Shown one piece after another: positions 47,323-55,603 of a stretch of 64,000 nt of DNA; position 1 is the stretch's first letter, and each line of letters starts with the position of its first letter. Both the position numbers and the translations under genes were made by a program. The notes below the pieces were generated by a model that did not search any database, was not told the origin of the DNA, and saw nothing but the letters and a program-made list of their open reading frames with translations. This stretch comes from Lentzea sp. NEAU-D7 (lineage in GTDB: Bacteria > Actinomycetota > Actinomycetes > Mycobacteriales > Pseudonocardiaceae), in assembly GCF_026242055.1 (NCBI RefSeq), contig NZ_JAPJDL010000002.1, forward strand, positions 434,001 to 498,000. The letters run 5' to 3'.

Positions 47323-50300
47323 TCACAGCCCTCCGGCCTGGGCGCGGAAGTGGTCCGCCCAGAACGTGCTCAGCTCGCCCACGCGCGCGGGCACGAGGGC
47401 GCACTTGGCGCACTGGGCCGCGATGTCGTCCAGCCGCATCGCGATCGAGCGCCGGGCCACGTCCGGACGGGAGATCGCGGCGGGCACCTCGGGGAGTTCG
47501 AACGAGGGCCCGGCCGTCGTGCCGCGCCGCCCGGACGGGAGCGTCACCAGCAGCTCGGCCAGCGGGCGCATCAGTCCGGCCATGATGTCGATGGCGGCGT
47601 TCATCAGGTCGGACCGGCGCAGGCTCGCGTCCGGGCGTTCGCCGAAGTGCTGGGCCATCAGCTGCAGAGCCGTGAAGTACGACTCGTTGAAGATCTGCAT
47701 GACCGTGCGGGCGTCCGGGTCCGTCACCGCCTCGGCGGCGGGGCTCGCGGGGTTCAGGGACGGGTTGCGGGCCACCGGGTACGCGGGGTTCCACAGCTCG
47801 CCGTGCGGGCCCGTCACCGGTGCCTTGCGCAGCAGCTCACCGATGAGCAGGAACGACGTGTAGTGCGAGTCCTCGACGGCGTCCTCGTCGAGGACCCCGC
47901 CCTCGCCCTGTTCGGTGATCACGTCGATCGCGTGCAGGGCGCTCGGGAGGTCGTCGACCTCCAGCTGGTAGTCGGGGTGCTCGTGGTTGATCGACTCGCG
48001 CAGGAACAGGTGGTGCTCGCCGCCACCCCTGCCCTTCTCGACCAGGAAGAGGTCCGGGATCTGCCGCAACGCCTCGCGGATGTCCGCGTACAGCTCGCTC
48101 AGCGAGGCGTAGCCGTGTTCCTGGCGCTGCGCTTGGTGTTCACCGTCGCGTGGCCGCAGATCACCGACCTGGTGCTCGGGCTTCTCGATCTGCGTGAAGC
48201 GCTCCACGCTGCCCAGGCAGAGCCGTTCCAGCGCGAAGTCCAGCGGTACCGGCAGTTCGTGGTTGATCGTGGCGAAGTCGACCCGCGGCACGTGGAACGG
48301 TTCGCCCAGCGCCATGATGATGTTGTTGACCAGCAGGAAGTGGATCATCTCCTCGCGGGCCACGCCGAGCAGCAAGCTGCGGACGCCCTCGTCGAGCGTC
48401 TCCCCGCCGTCGCCGCAGGCGAGCTGGAGCTGTTCTGGGGTCCACAGGCCGAGCCGCACGTACTCCGCGCCGGCTCCGTAGGTCGGCACGGAGTAGGCCG
48501 CGTAGAGGTACTGCAGCATGACGGCCAGCTCGATCAGGGCCGCCTCCCGCAGGACCTCGACCAACCGGCCGCGCGTGGCGATGCGGTTGCGCACGGGCGT
48601 GGTCGCCTCGGCCGGCAGCAGCAGGTGGCCGGGAGCCTGCTGGGTGCGCAGGAACTTCAGCAGCAGCCGCGACTTCGCCTCGGAGAGGTCGCGCGTCGGC
48701 GGCATGTAGTAGGTCTTCGTCTTGTTCTGCGGGTCGCACATCTGCCAGATCAACTTGGCGTAGGTCTCGGTGCGGCTGCGGTTCGCGAGGCTGAAGACCT
48801 CCTCGCCCATGAAGGAGAAGAGGTGTTCGTAGTAGGCGAACACCTCGCGGTACACGAGGTCGAAGTCCGCCTGCTGCACGTCTTCGAGGTGCCAGTCGTC
48901 CGGCAGCACGCGGACGCTCAGGTACCCGGCGCCGGACCAGAAGCCGAGCTTGTCGTCGTTGTCGTAGTCGAGCCCGGCGGGCTCCGGCACGGTCGTCAGC
49001 AGCACCCGTGCGGTGCCGGCCGCCTTGCCGCGCAGGGTGAACCGGCCGTGACCGCGGTCATCGGTGTCGACCACGCCGGTGTCCAGCGAGACGACCGCGT
49101 CGACCGGGCCACGAGGACGGGCCGCCGGGTTGGTGAACTGCCGCAGCGCGATGCCGCGCACCGGGGCGGGACGGCCGCGGACGAACGACCGCACCGCCAC
49201 CTCGACGTCGTGCTCGGTGTCATCGGCACTGCGGGGGTGCTCGGCGAACACGCTCGCGTCGTCCACCTGGACGTTGATCTCCTTTTCCCGCAGGAGGAGC
49301 ACGCCGTCCGAGGCGACGACCCGCAGCGCGTCAGCCGCGATGTCCTCTTCGGACAGCAGAGCGGGAACCGTGACCACACCGGCGGTCAGGGCCGCGTCCT
49401 CGGTGTACGCCGCGGCCGGGACGCGGGCCACCAGCCGGTCGTCGCGGACCGTGCGCAGCTCGAGGTCCCGGGCCGCGGCCGCCGGTGCGGGCGCCGTGAT
49501 CATGTTCAGCGTGACCTGGCCGGGCGAGGTCCCGACGGTCAGGTTGCCCATGCGGTTGCGGGTGCCTCGATCCGGTGTGAGCAGCCGTCCGGCGGGGTAG
49601 GTGCGCAGCTCCTCGGGCCGCCACGGCGCGATCGTGCCGTGCAGACGCCACTGGGAGGGCTGATCCGGTGCCCGGGGAGCGGACTGGCCGTCGAGGGCGA
49701 ACTGCACGACGAGACCGCCCGTCCCCGCCTCCCGCAGAAGCCGCGCGACCGGCGACACCTCCGCCTCGTCCAGCCAGCGCAGGTCGTCGTCGGTGACGAC
49801 GAACTGGTGCACCACCGAGCGGCCCAGCTGCCAGTGCCCGCAGCCACGCCCGGTCGCGTGCCAGCGCGGCGGCGAGAAGCCCCTGACCGCACCGGTCGCC
49901 ATGTAGCCGACGTCGTGCGAGCGCCCGTCGCGGCCGAAGCCGAGCTGGCCGACCATGAGGGTCGTCGTCCAGTCGGAGGCGGGGTCCACGTCGAAGATCC
50001 GCGCCCGGTTGACCGTGGTCGCCAGGTACTCGTTGTAGTGGCCCCAGAAGTCGACGGCCCGTCCCACGGCCGGGTCCGCGGTGTCGGGCAGCCCGGCCAC
50101 GCGTTCGGTGCTGACGACCCGCGCATCGATCGAGAAGTGCCCGTTGCCCGCGAAGTCACGGCCCTTGGCGCCGCTGAAAGGCCCGCCGGGCGTCTCGCTG
50201 CCCGCGCTGTCGTACCTCGGCCCCGTCTCGTCGAGGTGGGCGTGGTACTCGGCGGGCGGCCGGTGCACCGGGAACGGCTCGCCGTCCGCGGTCAGGGCGG

Positions 50301-50400
50301 TGTTCGTCGCCAGGTCGGCGAGGCCGTTGCGCGGTCCCGTCGGCAGGCGCGTGGAGGCGGCACCGCGGAAGTGCAGCCTGGGCAGGTCGAAGACGCTCAT
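47323..50400 (-). CDS. staD: Chromopyrrolic acid synthase (StaD/RebD, VioB family)
   Basis: A 1,025-residue enzyme of the RebD/StaD/VioB family that couples two indole-3-pyruvate imines to chromopyrrolic acid. The N-terminal ~550 residues ([17 protein letters not shown] onward) form the large family-specific domain; the C-terminal part has a ferritin-like region around [15 protein letters not shown] (about 620) and [19 protein letters not shown] (about 680), with Glu and His metal ligands. The ATG at 50400 overlaps the staO stop (ATGA); a much longer open frame upstream is a shadow of staO. It is the biggest gene of the cluster and the strongest marker of bisindole chemistry. Confidence 0.96.
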   Translation of the reverse strand: MSVFDLPRLHFRGAASTRLPTGPRNGLADLATNTALTADGEPFPVHRPPAEYHAHLDETGPRYDSAGSETPGGPFSGAKGRDFAGNGHFSIDARVVSTERVAGLPDTADPAVGRAVDFWGHYNEYLATTVNRARIFDVDPASDWTTTLMVGQLGFGRDGRSHDVGYMATGAVRGFSPPRWHATGRGCGHWQLGRSVVHQFVVTDDDLRWLDEAEVSPVARLLREAGTGGLVVQFALDGQSAPRAPDQPSQWRLHGTIAPWRPEELRTYPAGRLLTPDRGTRNRMGNLTVGTSPGQVTLNMITAPAPAAAARDLELRTVRDDRLVARVPAAAYTEDAALTAGVVTVPALLSEEDIAADALRVVASDGVLLLREKEINVQVDDASVFAEHPRSADDTEHDVEVAVRSFVRGRPAPVRGIALRQFTNPAARPRGPVDAVVSLDTGVVDTDDRGHGRFTLRGKAAGTARVLLTTVPEPAGLDYDNDDKLGFWSGAGYLSVRVLPDDWHLEDVQQADFDLVYREVFAYYEHLFSFMGEEVFSLANRSRTETYAKLIWQMCDPQNKTKTYYMPPTRDLSEAKSRLLLKFLRTQQAPGHLLLPAEATTPVRNRIATRGRLVEVLREAALIELAVMLQYLYAAYSVPTYGAGAEYVRLGLWTPEQLQLACGDGGETLDEGVRSLLLGVAREEMIHFLLVNNIIMALGEPFHVPRVDFATINHELPVPLDFALERLCLGSVERFTQIEKPEHQVGDLRPRDGEHQAQRQEHGYASLSELYADIREALRQIPDLFLVEKGRGGGEHHLFLRESINHEHPDYQLEVDDLPSALHAIDVITEQGEGGVLDEDAVEDSHYTSFLLIGELLRKAPVTGPHGELWNPAYPVARNPSLNPASPAAEAVTDPDARTVMQIFNESYFTALQLMAQHFGERPDASLRRSDLMNAAIDIMAGLMRPLAELLVTLPSGRRGTTAGPSFELPEVPAAISRPDVARRSIAMRLDDIAAQCAKCALVPARVGELSTFWADHFRAQAGGL

Positions 50401-51899
50401 GCGGATTTCTCCGTGCGGGTGAGGCGGCGTGCGGGGAACGCCACGCCCGTCCGCCGTTCGCACCACTCGATCTCGTGCGCCGCGTCGATCGCCGACTCGA
50501 TCGCGCCCTCGATCCACGCGGGCTTCGAGGAGCAGTGCTCGCCGGCGAAGAAGAGGCCCTTCTGCGGCCTCGTCGCCTCGCGGCGCTGCGCCTCCCGCAG
50601 CGCGGAGTCCTGTTCCCATCGGATCGTCGCCGCGCCGAGGGACCAGCGGTGCTCGCCCCAGGCCTTCGCCGCGACGCCGAGGACCATGCCGGGGCGGCGC
50701 AGTTCGGGGTGCATGACGCCGAGCTCCCGGGTGATCAGCGCGATCCGTTCCTGCTCGGTGAGCTCGCTCAGCGCGTCGGCGTCGGGACCGATGCTGTAGC
50801 TGGCGAGCATCACCGCGCCGTGCGCCGGATCGCCGTCGACGGGCGGGTAGTAGGTCTGCCGCACGTGCCCGCCGGTGAAGGAACCGCCGCCGCGGATGCC
50901 GTCCTCGTGCCAGAAGGCCTCGCGGCAGTGGAAGGCGACTTTCGTGGCGGGCCAGTACTTCGTCTCGTGGATGATGTCGAGCTTCTCGTCGTCGAACCCG
51001 CTGAGACGCATCCCGCGCAGCACCGTGAACGGCACCGTGCACACCACGTAGTCGCACGTCCTGGTGAAGGACCTGGTGCCCTGCCTCAGATTCAGGACCA
51101 CGTCCCTGTCGCGGACCTCGATCCCGGTGACCTCCTGGCCGAGCGTGATCCTGCCGAGCAGGCGGGCGGCGAGGCCGCGCGGGATCAGGTCCATGCCGTC
51201 GCGCAGCCGCACGATGTCGGAGCTGGTCTCGTCGAGCACGTCGTCGAGGAAGCGCTCCAGGTGCGCCGGCACCAGCGAGCGGATGCGCGGGTTGCCCGCG
51301 TAGAAGGCGTGCAGGTCGATCATCGTGCCGTTGTGGCCGCGGCGGTACGGCGTCAGGTCGACCTCGTCGACCAGGTCGAGCAGGCCGGTGCCGATCTCGC
51401 CGTGCATGCCGTTGTAGAACTGGCGCGGCGCGATGGCCCTGATCGTCGCGTCCAGCCAGGCGCCGAACAGCAGGGTGCCCTCGCGGTAGCGCCCGGCGGG
51501 CACCCCGGAGGCGAAGTCGTTGACGAGCACGTCGTGGGCGTCGCGCACGCGCAGGTAGCCGGACGAGCTCGGCAGGTACGCCGCGTCGTCGGAGAAGATC
51601 GTGTGGAACGGCAGCACCTGGTCGCGCAGGCCGAGTTCCGCGATGTAGTGCAGGGTCAGGCGGTGCGCGGAAGGAATGCGCATCGCACCGAGCTCGGCGA
51701 ACGGCCCGGCCTCGCCCGTGAAGCGGTGGGTGTGGACGCGTCCGCCGATCCTGTCGCCGGCTTCGACGATCTCCACCCGGTGGCCGAGGCGCTCCAGCTC
51801 GTACGCCGTCACCAGCCCGGCGACACCGGCGCCGATGACGGTGACGTTCTTCCTCTCACCGATGGCGTCGAGCCCGTTGACCTCTTGCAGCGTTGTCAC
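50397..51899 (-). CDS. staO: L-tryptophan oxidase (StaO/RebO, flavin amine oxidase)
   Basis: A 500-residue FAD amine oxidase converting L-tryptophan to its indole-3-pyruvate imine, the first pathway step. The dinucleotide motif is VTVIGAGVAGLVTAYELERL (residues 20-39) followed by EIVEAGDRIGGRVHTHRF; GLFFAGEHCSSKPAWIEGAIESA is the C-terminal FAD motif. AAGGAAG precedes the ATG. It is the first gene of the ten-gene minus-strand operon and divergent from staG across a 266-base control region. No halogenase is nearby, so unmodified tryptophan is expected. Confidence 0.95.
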   Translation of the reverse strand: MTTLQEVNGLDAIGERKNVTVIGAGVAGLVTAYELERLGHRVEIVEAGDRIGGRVHTHRFTGEAGPFAELGAMRIPSAHRLTLHYIAELGLRDQVLPFHTIFSDDAAYLPSSSGYLRVRDAHDVLVNDFASGVPAGRYREGTLLFGAWLDATIRAIAPRQFYNGMHGEIGTGLLDLVDEVDLTPYRRGHNGTMIDLHAFYAGNPRIRSLVPAHLERFLDDVLDETSSDIVRLRDGMDLIPRGLAARLLGRITLGQEVTGIEVRDRDVVLNLRQGTRSFTRTCDYVVCTVPFTVLRGMRLSGFDDEKLDIIHETKYWPATKVAFHCREAFWHEDGIRGGGSFTGGHVRQTYYPPVDGDPAHGAVMLASYSIGPDADALSELTEQERIALITRELGVMHPELRRPGMVLGVAAKAWGEHRWSLGAATIRWEQDSALREAQRREATRPQKGLFFAGEHCSSKPAWIEGAIESAIDAAHEIEWCERRTGVAFPARRLTRTEKSA

Positions 51900-52080
51900 C
51901 GCGGACTTCCTTCCGGTGCGCTAGCGGCGGGCGGGGAATTGATCTGGCGCCATTGTTGGGTGGCCGGAGGTGCGCCCGTATCCCCCGACAGAGCCGGTCG
52001 TGCACGGCCTCGCAGGTCCGGAAGCGGTACCGGGAGGAGCCGATGCCGACCGGCCCCTGCGCAAGTGCGCGGGGTTTGTC

Positions 52081-52112
52081 TTGACACGCCGGACAGCGCC
52101 CTGAACAGGGCG
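52081..52112 (+). promoter_or_regulatory. Candidate promoter and palindrome upstream of staG
   Basis: A consensus -35 hexamer TTGACA lies at 52081-52086. Ten bases later a perfect 16-base palindrome CGCCCTG-AA-CAGGGCG (52097-52112) covers the expected -10 region, 54 bases before the staG start. A regulator bound there could block or modify initiation. It lies within the staO-staG intergenic region (51900-52165). The pathway LuxR-type regulator is one candidate binder; this is inference. Confidence 0.5.
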
Positions 52113-52165
52113 ATGCTGACGCGAGCCGCTCAGCGGCCACCCCGGAGCAGCCGCTGGAGGCGACG

Positions 52166-53476
52166 TTGACCCGAGTGCTGATCGCGACGACACCGGCCCC
52201 AGGACACGTGGTGGGCCTGTTCGAGACGGCCGCCGAACTGACGCGCCGCGGTCACGAGGTGCGCTGGTACACCGGTGAGGTCTTCCGGGACCAGGTCGAA
52301 CGGACCGGGGCGCGCTTCGAGCCGATGACCGAGGGGCTCGACTTCGGTGGCAGGAGCCGGGAGGAGGCGTTTCCCGGGCACGCCGGACTGACCGGGCTGA
52401 AGAGCTTCAAGGTCGGTGTCCGCGACATCTTCTACCGCACCGCCCCCGGCCAGCTCGCGGACATCCTGGCGTTGCTGGAACGGTTTCCCGCCGAGCGCAT
52501 CCTCGCCGACGACATGTGTTACGGCGCCTGCTTCGCCAGCGAGAAGACGGGGATTCCCCTGGTGTGGCTGGCGAACTCCATCTACGTCCTGGGCAGCCGC
52601 GACACCGGGCCGCTCGGGATGGGCCTGGGGCCGAGCACCACCCCGTGGAACCGCCTGCGCAACGCCGCGCTGAGGTTCGTCGGCGACCAGGTGTCCATGA
52701 GGGACCTGCGCACGGAGGCCGACCGCGTGCGCGCGCAGGTCGGGCTGCCCCGGTTGAGGACGAGGGCGATGGAGAACATCTCCCGGTACCCCGACCTGTA
52801 CCTGGTCGGGTCCGTGGCGTCGTTCGAGTTCCCGCGCCGCGACCTGGCGCCGGGCACGCACTTCATCGGCGGCCTGTTCGGCGTGCCACCGAAGCACTTC
52901 GACCCGCCGTCGTGGTGGGACGAGCTCTCCGGGGACCGGCCGGTCGTCCTGGTCACGCAGGGCACCACCGCCAACGACGTCGAACGCATGTTGGTCCCCG
53001 CCGTGCGCGCTCTCGCCGAAGAGGACGTCCTCGTCGTGCTCACGACCGGCGGCAAACTGGACGTGGAGCGGCTGCTTCCGTTGCCGCGCAACGTCCGCAT
53101 GGAACGGTTCGTGCCGTACCACCACCTGCTGCCGCACGTGGACGTGATGATGACCAATGGCGGCTACAACGGCGTCAACGCCGCTCTCGCGCACGGGGTG
53201 CCGTTGGTCGTCGTTCCCGCCACGGAGGAAAACCCCGACGTGGCGGCAAGAGTCGAGTACGCCGGCGTCGGCGTGGTCGTGAAACCCCGTGCCGTCACCG
53301 AGTCCAGCCTGCGCGCCGCCGTCACCACCGTGCGGACCGACGAGCGCTACCGGCGTCGCGCCGCCGAGATCGCGGTGGACCTCAACAACAGCGACGCGCC
53401 CAAGCGGGCCGCCGACCTGATCGAGTCCGCCGCCGTTTTCCAGGACCAGATTCCCACCGGAGGTATCGCACGTTGA
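52166..53476 (+). CDS. staG: Indolocarbazole N-glycosyltransferase (StaG)
   Basis: A 436-residue GT-B glycosyltransferase that transfers the deoxyaminosugar to an indole nitrogen of K252c, giving a holyrine-type product. The N-terminus VLIATTPAPGHVVGLFETAAELTRRGHEV is the usual acceptor-domain start; PVVLVTQGTTANDVERM and the donor-binding TNGGYNGVNAALAHGVPL, VVVPATEENPDVAARV form the C-terminal domain. The start is a TTG at 52166, supported by GGAGG six bases before it; no ATG is in frame nearby. It is divergent from staO and overlaps staN by four bases. Confidence 0.93.
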   Translation: MTRVLIATTPAPGHVVGLFETAAELTRRGHEVRWYTGEVFRDQVERTGARFEPMTEGLDFGGRSREEAFPGHAGLTGLKSFKVGVRDIFYRTAPGQLADILALLERFPAERILADDMCYGACFASEKTGIPLVWLANSIYVLGSRDTGPLGMGLGPSTTPWNRLRNAALRFVGDQVSMRDLRTEADRVRAQVGLPRLRTRAMENISRYPDLYLVGSVASFEFPRRDLAPGTHFIGGLFGVPPKHFDPPSWWDELSGDRPVVLVTQGTTANDVERMLVPAVRALAEEDVLVVLTTGGKLDVERLLPLPRNVRMERFVPYHHLLPHVDVMMTNGGYNGVNAALAHGVPLVVVPATEENPDVAARVEYAGVGVVVKPRAVTESSLRAAVTTVRTDERYRRRAAEIAVDLNNSDAPKRAADLIESAAVFQDQIPTGGIAR

Positions 53477-54693
53477 ACGGGACGAACACGGGGATGCAGG
53501 CCCCCGAGACGACCATGCCCATCGACCCCGGTCCTTTCGACTGCATGCCGGAGCTGCTCGCCGCCGCGCGGGTGGCCCCGGTCGTGCGGATTCCCTACCT
53601 CGGGCGGCACGCGTGGGTGGTGTGCGACCGCGAGCTCGTCAAGGTCGCGCTCGCGCACCCGAAGATGGGCAAGGACATCACCCTGGTGCCCGAGTTCATG
53701 AAGCAGCCGGGCCTGATGGTCGGCTCCCAGCCGCCGCCCGAGTACGCGCGGGCCATGATCATGAGTGACGGGGAGGACCACGCGCGGATCAGGCGGCTGC
53801 ACGCGCCCGTGCTGAGCCCGCGCAACACCGAGAAGTGGGGCGAGCGCGTCAGCGTGAAGGTCGAGGGCTTCCTCGACGAGCTAGACCGGCGCGGTGCCCT
53901 CGGTGACGACGAGGTCAACGTCGTCACCGACTACACCCACAAGATCCCGCTGGCGTTCATCTCCGAGATGCTGGGCCTGCCCGACGAGGCGGAACGGCAG
54001 CTGCGCAGCATCACCGACGTGATGCTCTACTCGTCGGACTACGAGGCCAGGACCCTTGCGGTGCGGGCGTTGTACGGCGCCGTCGAGGGCTGGGTGGCCG
54101 ATCCCGCACCGCTGCGCGACGGCGTCATCACCGGACTTCTGGCCTCCTCCAACGGCATCGACGCCGCCGTGACGGAGGGCGAGGTGATCGTGTGGACCCT
54201 GGGCATGATCATCACGGGCTACGAGACGACGGGCAGCCTGATCTCGGCCTCCCTCTTCGAGGCGTTGCGGCGCCCGGTGGACGAGCGGCCGAAGACCGAC
54301 GACGAGATCAGGTCGTGGATCGAGGAGGCGCTGCGCGTGCACCCGCCGTTCCCGCACCCGACCTGGCGCTTCCCGCTGGAGGACATCGAGCTCGGCGGCT
54401 ATCTGATCCCCAAAGGCGCCCCCGTGCAGGTCAGCATCGCCGCGGCCAACCGGGAACCGGGGGAGGGGGCGGACAGCTTCGACTCCGCGCGGGGCGGGCA
54501 CGGGCACCTCTCGTTCGGCCTGGGCATGCACTACTGCATCGGCGCGTCGCTGGTGCGCCTGGAAGCCCAGATCGCGGTGAGCGGGTTCCTGCGCCGTTTC
54601 CCGCGGGCCCGGCTGAGCACGACCACGCCGCACGAGTGGGAGTCCGAGTGGATGATCCGCCGGATGAGCGTGCTTCCGGCGATCCTGCGCTGA
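53473..54693 (+). CDS. staN: Cytochrome P450 forming the second sugar C-N bond (StaN)
   Basis: A 406-residue P450 joining the sugar C5' to the second indole nitrogen, the step that makes the bridged staurosporine ring. The I-helix reads MIITGYETTGSLISASL, the ExxR helix is IEEALRVHPP, and the heme Cys355 is in HLSFGLGMHYCIGASL. The TTG start overlaps the staG stop (TTGA) and has GGAGG nine bases upstream; an ATG seven codons later is possible. Presence of this gene separates staurosporine-type clusters from rebeccamycin-type. A terminator hairpin follows. Confidence 0.92.
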   Translation: MNGTNTGMQAPETTMPIDPGPFDCMPELLAAARVAPVVRIPYLGRHAWVVCDRELVKVALAHPKMGKDITLVPEFMKQPGLMVGSQPPPEYARAMIMSDGEDHARIRRLHAPVLSPRNTEKWGERVSVKVEGFLDELDRRGALGDDEVNVVTDYTHKIPLAFISEMLGLPDEAERQLRSITDVMLYSSDYEARTLAVRALYGAVEGWVADPAPLRDGVITGLLASSNGIDAAVTEGEVIVWTLGMIITGYETTGSLISASLFEALRRPVDERPKTDDEIRSWIEEALRVHPPFPHPTWRFPLEDIELGGYLIPKGAPVQVSIAAANREPGEGADSFDSARGGHGHLSFGLGMHYCIGASLVRLEAQIAVSGFLRRFPRARLSTTTPHEWESEWMIRRMSVLPAILR

Positions 54694-54700
54694 CGGAGAT

Positions 54701-54730
54701 CGGCGGGCCGGCCGGGAGACCGGCCCGCCG
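54701..54730 (+). terminator. Hairpin terminator after staN
   Basis: An 11-bp perfect stem: CGGCGGGCCGG at 54701-54711 and CCGGCCCGCCG at 54720-54730 around an 8-base loop, beginning 7 bases after the staN stop. It would end the short staG-staN transcript. Confidence 0.75.
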
Positions 54731-54749
54731 GGGGAGACTCCGTCACCGT

Positions 54750-54992
54750 GTGGCGGTGCTCCGGCCGCACCGGCCGCTGGTGGCCGCGCTGTCCGTGCAC
54801 GGCAGGACTGACTCGTTCCGGCCGGAGCACGCCGCCACCGAGCTGCGGCGCTGGAGCTGTCGCGCCGGCCGGCACCGCGATCCCGAGTCGCGCCGGACCG
54901 CTGCGAGGGTCCTCGCCGTCCTCGCCGCCAGCGGGGGCGAGGCCTCGTGCGCCGACCTCGTGCGCGACCGGCCGGATGTCCGTGCTGGGTGA
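54750..54992 (+). CDS. Possible short gene or gene remnant (80 residues)
   Basis: A GTG-started frame of 80 codons with strongly GC-biased third positions, coding-like for this genome. The product (VAVLRPHRPLVAALSVHG at the start, RVLAVLAASGGEASCADL near the end) is Arg/Ala-rich and not recognised. A GGGGGAG stretch stands 11 bases upstream, a little far for a ribosome site. In the related staurosporine cluster staA and staB lie next to staN, but this product resembles neither. It could be a decayed gene. Confidence 0.25.
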   Translation: MAVLRPHRPLVAALSVHGRTDSFRPEHAATELRRWSCRAGRHRDPESRRTAARVLAVLAASGGEASCADLVRDRPDVRAG

Positions 54993-55603
54993 CCACTACC
55001 CCCGCACGCGACCGGGAAGGTGTTGATCGCCGGCGGTTCCGCGCGCTCGACCCTGCGGGCCGGAGTGGCCGTCGGCGGGGGCGAGCCTGATCGCTCGGCT
55101 GCAAACGTTTGTCGCCCTTGAGCGCCTACCGAGTTCGCCGCCAACCCGGCCGGACGTTTCACAAACCCGCGCCGCGCGGAGACTCGAATTTTCGCTGACA
55201 TGAGCCGCGTCCGGCGTCTCGAATGGGCGTGCCTCGGGCACTGTCCCGGTGGGAGCGCTCTACGCGGATTCCGATCGCGGCGGCCCGGTGATCAGGCCGT
55301 GATTGTGCTGGTCACGATTGTCGGTCCCGCCTGACGGGGAGCGGAATTCCACGCCGTGATTGCCGCGGGCCGTGGAGCGGCACTTCGAGAACGCACGTGT
55401 CCGCGATCTCTCACGGTGTTGACATGGTGGGTGACGTCGCGCGAGTCTCCAACCGGACGAGGTGGGAGGTTCTCGGGTGAAGTCGGTGAGTTGCACGCGC
55501 GGAGGACATCGGCGTCTTGATTGGCTGCGTGAGCCAGAATTGTTCGAGCCGTAGAAGTTCGCTTTTCATCTTTCCCGCTGCGCTCATAGGACAGGGAAAA
55601 TAA
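54993..55603. other. About 610 bases without a recognisable gene upstream of the LAL regulator
   Basis: No frame here has a plausible start, ribosome site and coding bias. The stretch is less GC-rich than its surroundings toward the right end, with AT-rich patches near 55540-55600, and probably holds the promoter of the large regulator gene. A TTGACA occurs at 55419-55424 but no convincing partner hexamer was found. Confidence 0.5.

Noticed and set aside
47266..50799. A 1,177-codon open frame on the plus strand
   Set aside because: It is the antisense shadow of staD and staO; the product has no family similarity, and high third-position GC on the other strand explains the long open frame.
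50401..51057. Upstream extension of the staD frame
   Set aside because: Lies entirely inside staO; the ATG at 50400 overlaps the staO stop and matches the family start [11 protein letters not shown].
38540..51899. Possible rebeccamycin-type cluster
   Set aside because: No tryptophan halogenase is present, a deoxyaminosugar set and StaN-type P450 are present, and StaC has the K252c-type residues.
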